Of a stretch of DNA of 64,000 bases, positions 50,198-62,261 are shown in pieces. This DNA is from Pelargonium x hortorum (taxonomy: Eukaryota; Streptophyta; Magnoliopsida; Geraniales; Geraniaceae): positions 1 to 64,000 of the forward strand of contig JAYMTJ010000057.1 of assembly GCA_036897525.1 (NCBI GenBank), read 5' to 3'. The stretch's first letter is position 1; each line of letters begins with the position of its first letter. A program made the translations under genes and the position numbers. Under the pieces are notes generated by a model. It was not told where the DNA came from and searched no databases. It worked only from the letters and a program-made list of their open reading frames with translations.

Positions 50198-53100
50198 AGA
50201 ACTAGATTTTGCTGTTACTCAACTACATACAACTAGCGCATCCCTTACGAAACCTAGTAAGAGATTCTATCAAGGCCAATCGCAGAATATAAAGAAAATA
50301 AACAAGGTAAAATTTCGAATACTTTTTTTAACGTAACGTATCCCTGGGTATTGTTAAGGGGTAAGCTTTTACAGTGTGTTGCAGTATACTACAAAGTCCT
50401 GAGTTATTCTTTGTTTTATCCCGTTGGGAAACTCTTGCTCTTAGAGATTTATCGCCCCTAGAAATAAATCACCTTTGTCTAAGTTCAACACAATACTAAG
50501 GATCTCGGAAGGTTTTTTTGTCAGTAGTAGGGTTATAAAGTCGTATTTTCTTTTTCTGTATAGCATTTGAGCTTAGAACACTCCTTTAATAGTATTCGGT
50601 TTAACCTTACACTAAATCCAACCAGACTTGACCTTGACTTTATCTGGAAACCTAGGACTTCAATTCATTTACAGCTCGAGAGTCCCTCCTCGAAATCGGA
50701 AACCCAGAATCCATACCAGAACTGGACAGATGAAAGAAAATGCCCTATTGTTTGTTAACCTTGGCTTGACGGCCTTAAACGATAACACTTAGAAGGAATA
50801 CCAAAAAAGGATGGGGACTTTCCAAGAGGGACTTGCAGAACTAGAAATTCCCTATTAATGAGCTTTCCTGGGAGTTTTAGAATTCACTATAGGTACTAAA
50901 CAAGAAACTCTTTATAAGGAGAATTCCTCATGTGCAACTTCTGGTTATAGAGAGTAGAGCCTTGGGAGTATTAGAGTCTTCCTTAGAATGTATTAGATAG
51001 AGTACTATTGGATCAGAGTGTTTCCTTGCATTTGACCGGCTTAGAAGCTTCCTAGATTCCTGAGACTGGGGCATTCATTGGCATTTTTTTAAGGTAAGAA
51101 GACAAGAGCTCCACCGACTAGCTTGGCATTACCCTCAACTACGGATACTGCTATTGAGACTGGTACTGATAACTAGCTTGGATTAGAGGGTTGAGTTACT
51201 AAGTTTCCAATAGTTTCTAAGTATCCATACCCTAATTCTTAGAGAGTTAGGGTTACTTCGGGCATTCCTCTTTTTTCTTAATAAACAAGAGTTCTCTTTC
51301 AAAGCTTAGAGTAACAAAGTAATCCCGATTAAAGTAATCTAAGAAAAGCATAAAGAACTTATATAATAAATAACTTGTTATGAAATGAAAATAAATAGAT
51401 TATCTTACGTTGTTCATTTATGACAAAACTGGAACTATCCAAGCTGTAAGGCATGAGTCTGCAAAACTTATATACGTGAGTTCAAATCCTGACTCAGAAA
51501 ATCCCCAGATGGACAGCCTAAGATCTGGTTTTCAAAGCGTGAATACAGAAATTTATAGACGCCAACTCCCGCCCAAAGTGGATCGCCAGTAGTACACGAG
51601 CTTCATACCCCTTTCTCTTTTTAATGAAAAAGATTTCTTTAAAGGAAAACGTATCTAATTCTAATTCACGACTTTATACGCTTTGGATATAGCCTATCAA
51701 AGGAGATATACCTCATTTTCGCGGATATACTACTCTCGTAAAATAAACTCCATTTAATTTAGTAGAATACAAATAAACAAGAGCGAGGTAAAGACAAGAT
51801 TAAGAGGTAACCCAGAAATTATTATGTTATTATGTAAGGGCCCTCCTTGTAGAGATGTAAGAAAAATAGGAAATCTAATGCAATATAATATCCGTGATAT
51901 CTGACAAAATACTGGATTGAATTGGTCAAAGGAAGGATCAAAGGTCAAGGTATCTAAATAATGTTGTAGTTTAGCATTTTTGTACAAAGACAAAGAGAAG
52001 TCTCAGAAGAGTATGAAAACAAGAAATCGTGAATAAGAAGTAGACAGGCTCATGCATAAATAGAACCTAGTCCGTTTCTTGCTAGGCTTCAAGCGCTTAT
52101 CCCTTGATAGACTTTTTTTAACTCAAAAAAAGGACTTTTGTACCATGTTACTAGGATTTCTGTTATCTATACATATCTATACAACCATATTTCAAAAGAG
52201 TTTGTCTTAAAATCCCTTTCTTTTTTCAGGTAAATAAAAATTGATTAGGATCTCCCACTTAAAATATCCTTAAAGATCCCCTGCTGAACTAAAGGAATTT
52301 CTAGATAAAACTCAGGGAGTTAGAGTTTACCCCTTTATTTGATTTCAGGTTAGCTAGTTGAGTTGTAGATTTTTGGGGGACGGCCTTGCTAATACTAATA
52401 AATAGAAGTTGTGGGGGCCCGTCTGGATTCACTTAAGTTTCTATCTAAGACTAAGAGAATTTATTTAATTAAAGAGTTCAATTTTCTTGTCTTGAAGGAT
52501 AAAAGACATCTTTTGATATAAATTCTTATATTCGTTTATAGGCATTCATTATACTAAGAAATATTTAAGTTTTATTTTAATAGCCATCCCTTTTTGAACA
52601 GCGTTCATCGGGTTCAAGAGGAAGGAGTCCCTTAATTAATTTGCTTCTTCATTTAGGGGTTAAAAAAAGGGACTATTAGCTTCTGGAGCAAGGAGGGCCT
52701 GCCCCCCTTAGACATAGGTTTTTTAAGTTCTCGGGATCCTCCTCTACTTGAACCGAAAAAGTGCATGAGGCACCAAATCGCGTTTACTAGAAAAAACAGG
52801 GATATCTCTAAGATTTCCACTTATTTGTTTGAAAACAAAGAAGTTTTTTTTAAGGATACACTCAGGAACTCACTCTCTATAGGCACATAAATGAGTACTA
52901 GATAGTAGATACTCGCTTTCTGTACAAATATAGACTTCTCATTTAGTTCAAGATTTAAGTGTTAAGAAATAAGAAAAGGGTATCTTTGTGATTCTAGTAT
53001 TTTATGGAATAATAATAAAGGAACTTCTTAGAATTGAAGAGGATGCATTCTGACTAATGAATTTACCTACTAGGACACCCCTAAGTGTTTGTGTAGCATA

Positions 53101-56100
53101 CTTAATTAGACTTACTTCCTAAGGTTTAGAGTTTAAAAAAGATTTAACAAAAATACCAGAAGTAAAGGGCTGGGGTTGCTCTATCTCAAAATTTTGTTGT
53201 CTCCTGTTAGATGTATTAGAGAGTAAAGTTCTATATTGAGTCTTTGGTTCAAGTAAATTGGATATAAAGATTCTTGGTTATTAAGATTGTAAGCATGCCC
53301 CTTATAATATATCAAATACCCTGTCTTTTTTGTCTATATTTAACAGAGGGTGGCTCATAACAAGTCGATTCGAACCTAGCAAATTCTTGCTTTAACCCCA
53401 AAGTCTGAGTAGATGATTATAGGGCTCCTTTAGAGTTTCTCTAACTAAGCTAAGTGATTCTTCATTTCGAACCCCTTTTTTTTTTGCACGAATAACTTAA
53501 GGAGCGCTCCACATGTGTAGGCCGGGGGTCATAAAGGAATTTTTCTTTCTACAGCTCTGGATCTACAAATTGGAAGAGTTAACAGGTTACAAAATCAGAA
53601 GCGGTTGATCTTATCTTACTTAAGTGATTTGGGCTTTAAAATATTAATTTAGGAATATGAGGAAAAGGATTACGCTGCATAGCTTTTAGAAATTTACAAA
53701 TACTCGCGCGCATTAAGTCAAGATCAAGGCATACCCCTTATAGGTATATAGGTAAAAGTAGAACTCTTAGCTCTTCTAAGTGGACCCTTATACTCTCCAA
53801 TTAAAAGCATTCCGATCCTTGCCCTTTACACAAGTAGGAGTTAAGGTTTAGTACTCATTAATGAATGGGATCCTTAAGAAAAGCGGAGGCCCCCGGAAAA
53901 ATCGAGTAACTAGGGTAGTGGTTCTGTTTATTATTTGTTAAATAGGGAGCCCCGCAATAAAGTAGGCCTTGAAGTTGAAGTTTTTGCTAGTTAAGTGTCT
54001 TTTACTGCATCAGGTTTTTTTCGTTCTAACTACCCGGGTTTCTCATAGGAAATCCTATGCTAAGGAGCTAAATAAAATACATTGCTCTCTAGTATTCTCC
54101 AATAAGTGATTTAAATCATAACATAAGGGTTTATGCAACTAGCAAAAGATAGAAGGTCCGCAACTATTAAGTTAAGTAAGGAGTTTTAGTCTCGGCTCTC
54201 TTTGTCTCTATTAAAAAAAAAATGTTTCTAAATTACCTTTAAGTTAAGGGCCCCGATCTTATAGGTATGTACGTTTCCTTAACAAAAGGAATACTTCTTT
54301 AGTTTAACAATTGGAAAGAAAATCCTCGGAATTTTGCAAAAGAGTTTCTAAAAGAGTCCCACTTGCCAAGGGAACACCCTGCTAAAATAAGCCCGTTTTG
54401 GACGTACTTGGAGATCCATAAAAAAAAAGTAAACGAGTTATCCTCACTCCTCACTAAAGTAACACCTTAAACTTAACTAAATGTTAATGGAAGAACTATA
54501 AACTTGAAATCGTGTTATTACAAAATCTAAATTACTATCTCTTTTCCAACTGCTAACTTTAGGTTAGGACTTGGCTCGAGTGACAGGAAATATCAAAAAT
54601 AGAGGTACTTTATGAAATACTTTGTAGATTCTTCTATAAAAAAAATACAAGTAATAACTTTTTACCGTCACTGTAAAGTAGAAACCCTATAGGAGACGCT
54701 CTTTAATTCTCGACTTATATATTTCAATATAAGGATTTTTTATACGCTTACTCTTGTACGGAGTTTAACTAAACTAGTTAAGTATCAAATCGCACGGTAT
54801 CCTTTATTTTGTCTTAAATGCTTAATCAGCTGGTACTTTTAAATAAAGAATTTCATATTAGTGCTTAGCTATTACTTATTAAAAGCAAAACTCCAAAAAA
54901 ACAACGGAGAAACCCCATATATATATTATATAAAAAAAATCTTTGTGCTTACTTAATTCCATTGCGCCCAACCCCTTCCCTTATCTTGCTCGTTATTCCG
55001 CTAAACCGCTTTTCCTGGGAGTAGGCCTTCAATTCGAGAGGGGCATATAATTAAATAGAGGTCAAAGGAAAACGGGAGTAAATTCTTGAAAAAAGGATCT
55101 CAGGAGCTACCCTAAAAGCGCGTTTTAGTTTAGTAAAAGTGACCTTAGAATCGGTTTACTTGAATTTAAAATTTTAAAAATAGGTGGCTTATTCTGCGCG
55201 GATGTTCCTTAATCGAGTACTCCTGGCAGGAAACTCTACAAAAAAGTTTTAAACCTAGTTTCCTTAAGATAGCTACTACACAAGAAAAAAAAAGTTTATA
55301 ATTTTTTTTTCTTAAAACAAGCATCTGCAAAGGGAAATACCAGAGACGACTAATAAAACCTCAAACCTAAATAGATTGTATATTGATAGTTACTTACTCA
55401 AAAAAGCACCCTCTTTACAAGGTTTTGTGAGGTCTCTACACCGAAGAAATCGAGTAATATTTCTTTCAGAAGTAGGCCTGACGGGTAAGAAGTGAAATAC
55501 ACTTGTATATCTAGCAAGCACGCCACGAAAGTATAACTTAAATCTTTTAGACTCAGCAATTATAGCTACCGATGCTTATTCAAACTACGAGATAAAGCCT
55601 GAAATTCCTTTTAATACGCCCTGTGAATCTAATCAAGAGAAGGAAGATAAGATGTAACCATTAAGCCTCTATTTATACAAGGTTCTCTAATATAGATATA
55701 GAAGCATAAACCTTAATATAAATTCGGAGGGTTTCCTTCTATGTTTAGTTTATAGTGAGCTCTTTTCTTTAGCATTCCTGGGATACAACTGTAACTAAAG
55801 ATAAATTATCTATCCTAAACCAAAAGCAAACTTCTGAACAAAAGGACCCTACCAAAAATCACCTATACAAGCCTAGTAAGTTCTTCTGTCGGATCTCAGA
55901 GAGAGAGAAGCTAAAAAGTTAAATCTAGTGCGTATTATCTCCAGCTTTTTACAAGGTTATATATAACTTTCAAGCGTAAAGTAAAAGATCTCTTAAAGTA
56001 AAGCTTACGTTAAAATACACTGGAAGACAAGGTTCTTTACTTAAAAAGAATTTTCATTCAGGTCCTACGAAGCTTTCTACAATTTCTTAAAAGAGGAAGA

Positions 56101-58390
56101 ATTATACTGAGTAAAAACCAGGTTAGCACCTAATCAAGAATGAGGAATCCAAAAGGCAAGAGCTTTTTTTAAGAAACCCCGTATTTATTAGTATCAATCT
56201 AAACACTAAACAAAAAACGAAATCTAGTTAAATTAAAATATCAATTTTAGGAAGTAACGGGCTTAACACGTGTATAGATATAAAAAGCTTATGTTTTCTA
56301 GGCGGGCTACTTACATCGAAAGCTCCTTGGCTTAACAGCTCCCAGTTCCTTATTCTTTGGTTTATGGTTTACACAGGCAGATACGATAAATAAATTACTA
56401 CCTGGCGAGAAACGGCGGGTTTTAGGCTTTACATTATTTTTGCTTAGAAGCTGATTTAAAGAATTTGAAAAGGGATACGCTGAAAGAAATAGTCGAGTTT
56501 AACCTACAAGGGAACCCTGTGAGCTGAGTATAAACCCTAATGTGTTGTAGCTTTTATTCTTGCTTCGTAATTAGTACAAGACCGTATGAGTTTCCTTACG
56601 GATTAAACCAACAATATATATAATTCGAGTAAATAAAATTTTATAAACAAGTCCTATTTATAGAAATTCAAGGTCTGGACTGGCCAAATGAAATCTATAT
56701 TTGTTTGTATAATGAGCTACTAGCAAAAAAAAGGGGGCCTATGAATAATGGATTATAGTTCAAAAAGCATTAAAAGCACTAGCAAGGGCTAAGTGTAATC
56801 TATCAATCTTCGTAGGTTTAAGACCATACTCTACAAAACTACTACTGTAACCTATAATAAAGAGTTCTTCCTTGAGCAATCTATAATTGAAATCCGCCTT
56901 AGATTGGGTCCTTTTATCTTACTTAATAGGGGTGGTTAAAGAGTGGGGTGGGGGGATGACTGTAAATCTCTTGGGTGCCTGGGATACTTGGGCTGACTTA
57001 AAATTATATGTCTTTTCTTTTTTTTTTTTTTTTAATTCAACGCGGTAACTCAATCTTGACTGAACAAAGAGATTAAAAAAGACTTACAAGAGGCGCCTAA
57101 AAAGTTAGAAGCATCCTACTACAGTAAAAAAAAGCTGTATCAAGCTTTAGATTGTGCTTAGGGACTTCCCTTTTGAGATGTAAACGCTGCCATCTTTACT
57201 TTAGGGTGAACAGTCCGTAACTCCTGCCATAAAGTAAAGAGAGGTTACCATTAATTCTATTGCAAATACTACCACTCTTAGGACCCAAGGAAGCGTGTAC
57301 ATCCACTTTTACGGATTCATTTTAAATTAAAACAAACAAGGACCTTTTTTTTGAAAGGCTCTATCTAGCTCAATTCCTATAGGAGAGATTAGATCAAGTC
57401 AGAGTCAATTTCTAAAAAAGTAACATATTATATAAAGTGGAACAAAAAGTACGCCAATAATAATTTATACGGGACTTGAACCTTAGGTTAATTCCCAGGA
57501 GTCTTCTAACTGCTCTGATCTTATATATAGAGCGATCCCTTACAGTTTGTGTAGTAAAAATTTTATCAAAGTCTAGCTTTTACTCTCTTTTAATGAAGTA
57601 TATTCTTAATTTTAAGTTAAGTAGCTCTGGAAAGGCGTTGTCTTTGTGTTCCTCTATTCCAAGTTTCCTATTTTCGGATCAAAAAGGATGTTAAGGAATA
57701 GAGGAATTAAGGTCCTTATATTAGTTTTTCTAATCTTGGATATTTCACTTTCTCGTACAAATAAAGTAAGGGTTTTAAGTGGATGCTATTGGGTTTTACT
57801 GGGTATAGACATACCTTTTTTATCGGAATTTATGCTTTTACTTTATAGAGGGTCTAAGAATTATAAGACAGGAAATTGAAAGTATAGGGATTATAGGAAA
57901 CACCGGAGCATACTTAAGGGAAAAATGGAAACCCTATCGAAAACTACAGTAATTTTAAAGATTTAGGAGCATATATTCTATTCATAAGCGGTTGTTTAGT
58001 TTAAAAGGCTTAAGGTCGTGTACTTGCTTTTCTGTGTTCCAGGGCTTTAGAAAATTTAAAGTAGTATTAAAAAGTTTAAGTAAAGGGGGTGCCGGCTCTT
58101 GCTCTCCAAATCTAATTCGGAAATAATAATATAAGTTTATAGAGTTTGTCGGATCTAGTGTAATAAGTCACGAGGTACTGACTGCTGAAAAAAAAACTTA
58201 TGGTCCTTAGGTACAAGAAAATCAGAATGTTCTGGAATTACAAGATTGGATTGATACAACTAAACTATATATATACAAGTTCAAAAAAAAGCAGGAGAGG
58301 AGTCCAAATCCAAAAAGGGGGTCTCGTAGTAGGAATCTCGCAAGTTAACTCTTATTGTTCTATTCATTTCGTAGTTATGCTATGCTTGTA
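50198..58390. other. AT-rich stretch with no recognisable gene
   Basis: The longest frames are 79 codons (51754-51993, minus), 77 (57646-57879) and 72 (57476-57694), all of chance length and unlike known proteins. T-loop-like cores occur at 51480-51488 (plus), 53367-53375 (minus) and 57473-57481 (minus). The longest homopolymer of the window, 16 T, is at 57018-57033. A G-dense tract (GGGGTGGGGGG) is near 56945. GGGCCC occurs at 51838, 52415 and 54248. A G-richer island lies near 50.9-51.25 kb. Confidence 0.55.
57463..57535 (-). pseudogene. Weak tRNA-like sequence
   Basis: The minus strand carries AAGG-TTCAAGT-CCCGT (T-loop core GTTCAAGTC, plus-strand 57473-57481). About 25 nt 5' of it is an anticodon-type loop CTGGGAA (central GGG). 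AGAGCAGTTAGAAG further upstream recalls a D arm. Neither the T stem beyond two pairs nor the anticodon stem closes. Only motif order and spacing support it. Confidence 0.18.
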
Positions 58391-59479
58391 ATACTAGTCA
58401 GGAGCATAGGCTAATCCCCAGTTACGGAAGAGGCTTGCAGGTTGTAAAGAGATACTAAGGTGTTTTTATAAAAGTGAGTACTTGTTCATATTCTGTGTCT
58501 GTGTTGATTTTTCATTTACTTTGACCAAGAACTTTAAGAACGAATGTTCCTGTTTGTTATCCAACTTCCGATTAGGGGCAGTCCCAAAAAGTTATCTTTT
58601 TTATGAGCTCTCATTAGATATGGGATCCTTTTATTTAATAAATTAGGTGCTTATAATTATAAAGACTTTTTTGTTTTGAGAACTTTAAAATTACAGAAGT
58701 ATAATAAACAAAAAGACTCTTTTCTTAAAGCTTTTAAATTATATAAAATAGAAAAAAAAAAAATTCTAATTTTGTAACCCCATTACCGAAGTCTCATACC
58801 CGTCTACGTCATTTGACTATACCATTAAAATATCATTAAAGGTGCAAGGTCAAAGACTACTAAGTAAGGATTTTCTTTAATAAGTACGAATAGTATCACC
58901 CTTGTCCCAATCGGAGTATACGTACATAGCTTCAATAGTATTTTCTCACCACAAGACTAAGCCTTAGGAGTCCTTGCACTATATGCTATGCTTTTATTAA
59001 AAAAAAGCTTACAGCTAGAACAATTCTTAACAACTCTAAAGGGTAGTACAAAGCCTGTCTAAATAAGTCTTCACTAAGAGAAAAAGGGTCCCCAGTAGAC
59101 TTTATTAATACAAGATAGGTATACAAAATTCCTATTTTAATTTAATTATTCTTCATCAAGGTTCAAAAGAGTCTTTTCTTTTATTACGGAGCCCCTGTTG
59201 CTAAATCTTAGCTATTTATTGGGAAATTAAAGCCCCTTTTCCACTTTCTGATATAAGCTTATGCTTGTTTACACATCTACATTTAATTGTTACCAATAGA
59301 TAAATAACATAAAAATAAGGATCCTCTCTAATAACTCTTAGAAATAAGTATTGCATTATAAAATAGTTAAAATCTTGAAAATCTAAGGCATTTCAAAAGG
59401 AATACCCCCCACCCCCAAACTACCGTGTTATAATATCATTTTAGCAGGGTTTAGCCCCTCCTAAAAGCCCTCAGTCCCC

Positions 59480-59495
59480 TAGAGTTCTAGAGTTC
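59480..59495. repeat. 8-bp tandem duplication
   Basis: TAGAGTTC occurs twice head-to-tail without a mismatch. Simple repeat. Confidence 0.7.
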
Positions 59496-60150
59496 TTCAG
59501 TCTTAGTATTTCTTCCTTTAACTAAGTTTAAAAGAAAAGTTATTAGGTGAAATATATAACCCCGTTCAATTGAGCAACTAAAAAAAAGTAAAGTATTTCG
59601 TACATATTTGTAAATAATATACTCATTCTCGGACAAGGCCTGTAATTGATTACAGAGCTGGTTTTTTGTATTGTTGTAAATTTTTTTTAATATTATAATA
59701 TATAATAAGAGTTAGCAGGGATTCATTGGTATTCAGTATTCCTGAAGACAAAGCCAAGCACAAGCAGTAGTTCACCTTTTTTTATATTATATAGTAGAAA
59801 AGCTTTCAACATCTCGGTCTTATTTATTTTATTCAGTTCTTTGCCTTCTTTAGTTTTGTTGTAAACCAGATAATCCTAAGAATTTGTATTCCTTTATGTT
59901 TATGATACATGTACACAGGACTCTCACTTTAATGGCTCTAACTTTCATGGTTGGGATTCTCGCTAAAGGTAAAGCGAGCCTAACAGATTGGGATTGCTGG
60001 TAAATGAAAGACTTATAGAATTTTTTCCGATTGTACAAATTCCTTAACTTGCAACTTGCTAATTAGTTTATGATAGATACATGGAATCGAATCCCTTTAA
60101 TTTAATGGTGGGACCTGATTGCACGTCAAAGACAGAAACGGATTTCTTTG

Positions 60151-60200
60151 TTTGCTAGTGAAAGCAAGTTGACTTGTTCTAAACTAACTAATCAGTAACC
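60151..60200 (+). repeat. Possible partner of the dispersed repeat near 18279
   Basis: TTTGCTAGTGAAAG is followed directly by GCAAGTTGACTTGT and, about 20 nt later, CAGTAA. The copy near 18279 has the same blocks in the same order with extra sequence between them. The match is short, so shared origin is tentative. Confidence 0.35.
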
Positions 60201-62149
60201 AGGGCTAGCTAATACTCCAGACTTTGGTAGCTAAACCAGTAAGGAAAGCAAGCTCTGTAAGCCGGAATCTGTATAGCAGGCTCTTTATTGACTTATAGAA
60301 TTTCCCTTACGGATGGTTAGAGTCTTATCTGAGGTTTAGGAATCTCTAGCTATGTATTTAGTGGGATACCGATCCAAAGGAAGTTAATTGGTATTTCTTG
60401 TCTTTAGTTCTTGTTAGCCTAACTCATAATCCCAATCCCAGGAAAGCGGATGTACCAGATGAATTCCTATCAATTCAAAGGTTTCAATTTTGCTCTGTAT
60501 TTGTAACTTCTTTAGAGCTACCCATCCTGAACAAACCTGTCAGCAGCAATTCAAAGGAATCATAAAGAATTTAAATACAGGGAATCGAGCATTTTATGAG
60601 TTAAATACCCTTTAATACTTTAGCGATAACATTTTTTTATTAAGCTTTTGGAGTCCATATTTACTATGCTTTAGAATTTCCTGCTTAACATACAGAGAAG
60701 TAGCTTTAAAGTACATCCCTCTTGTCCTTGTAGTTACTGGACACGGGAGGGCAGAAACCTTAGAGTGAATAGAAGGAATGCTAGCAAGTTCCCTGTCCTT
60801 TTGTAGCATACTTTACGCATTTATGGCTCGGCAAATACTTTGTTTGATATTCCAGGAAAGCTCGGATTTTCTAAAACACAGGAGGTAACTACTAAACAAA
60901 TTAAGATTAAGAGAGCCTTAGTAAAAAGTATGTAGGGGACTCTCTAAGGCACACTATATCGATGTAATGGTATGCATCTCGTTTTGTAAACACTATATTA
61001 TATATACTCTCAAAGAAGTTGGCTTATAAGTCCCATCCTAACAAACCCAATAAAAATCCTAGGTTCCATAAGCAACGAAGCCAACCTATTTCTTTCTGCT
61101 ATATTCAGTTCTTAGCTTGCTATCCCAAACCCAAAAGAACCTAAACTTGTCGATTTGAACCTATGGTTTGTTACAATTCTATTTGCTGGTTTACCTTTTG
61201 AATTCAACTTTAAACTATTAAACAACTTCCGACTGATTCCATCTAGATTCTATATTTTAGAGGATTCCTTTCATTTTAATAAGTCATTTTTCATCATTAA
61301 ATGTTTTGTAGCTTACGCACGTACCTAATATTTGAAAGGTTATAGAATTCTCTATACTTTATGCCGAGTCAAGTGAAAGCCTTAATTCCCTTTCTTTATA
61401 AGGGTGGAATTGACTAGAGCATCCTGTTCTATATTTCTTTGAGTACCGAGACAGTTTTCAATCTAAATTAGAAGGTTCATTAACTATATTATAAGAACTC
61501 TCACTATACATTATCAGTTATTAAATAAACCAGAGAATTAAACTAGCTTTAGTGACCAGAAATACGTTTAGTAAAGCAAGAAAATACTTGTATAACTACT
61601 AAGTGCTGAGGTAGTCAAAAAAAACCTAAGAAATTCCTAGGGACCCTATTTAATTGTCGTTAGTAAGATACTTACGAGAAACTAAAAGCACATGTCTACC
61701 AACTAAATAGATACTGTCAGGGAAGTGCCCACCTTTCTTCCTCTGCTTGGGAAAAAAAGAACCTATGTGCTATAACAAAAATAGGAGAAGCATTAGACAA
61801 GAAACTTCCACGAAAGAATCCAATTTCTAAAGTGAGGACTTCATTTGAAAAAGTATCCAGCTAGGAAAAGAGGGCTTTCCCATATTAGCTGTGGTAAGGA
61901 GAGTTGGATAAATTAAAACCATTTCTAGCTCTAGAATTTAGAGTTATTTTATACTGTGTAACTGAAAAGGGTATAAAATCTTAGTTCTATATTTGATTTC
62001 ATTAGTCAGGAAAAAGTCCCTGAGTGAACAATGAGCAGACTGGATTTACTAAGTATTCTAGTTAACGCATTAAAAAGTTTCACTGGAAGTTCCTACCGGA
62101 TTTTTTTTATAACAAAATAAAATAGTGTAAATATAAGAGTAAAAGGCCC

Positions 62150-62167
62150 TAATTACTGCAGTAATTA
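62150..62167. repeat. Perfect 18-bp palindrome
   Basis: TAATTACTGCAGTAATTA is its own reverse complement, with a PstI-type CTGCAG centre. It lies 52 bp before a second perfect palindrome. It could bind a dimeric protein, form a cruciform or mark a repair or replication event. No gene adjoins it. Confidence 0.85.
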
Positions 62168-62219
62168 AAATGTATATTAGGGAAACCTGGGGATACATGT
62201 TTATACTTTGAAGGAATAT

Positions 62220-62247
62220 TTTACTATGTTTTATAAAACATAGTAAA
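62220..62247. repeat. Perfect 28-bp palindrome
   Basis: TTTACTATGTTTTA (62220-62233) abuts its exact reverse complement (62234-62247) with no spacer. Flanking bases do not extend the symmetry. Strong cruciform potential is evident. With the palindrome at 62150-62167 it makes an unusual cluster. Confidence 0.9.
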
Positions 62248-62261
62248 GTAAAGGAATACAA

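Larger units (their letters stand above)
58391..62069. other. Gene-free stretch, partly higher G+C
   Basis: Islands of mixed texture at about 60050-60850 and 61040-61200 alternate with A/T-run-rich sequence. A 12-A run is at 58752-58763, an AT-only patch around 59680-59710, and a tandem TAGAGTTC pair at 59480-59495. A minus-strand T-loop core (GTTCAAATC) is at 61152-61160. The 65-codon frame 60612-60809 (minus) is unrecognised. A T-arm-like AAGGG-ATTCGAT-TCCAT on the minus strand near 60075-60095 pairs at 4 of 5 positions, but no other arms are clear. Confidence 0.5.

Noticed and set aside
57000-57035. 16-T run as a poly(A) tail of a retroposed sequence on the minus strand
   Set aside because: No target-site duplication or element body was recognised next to it, and other long A/T runs occur throughout.
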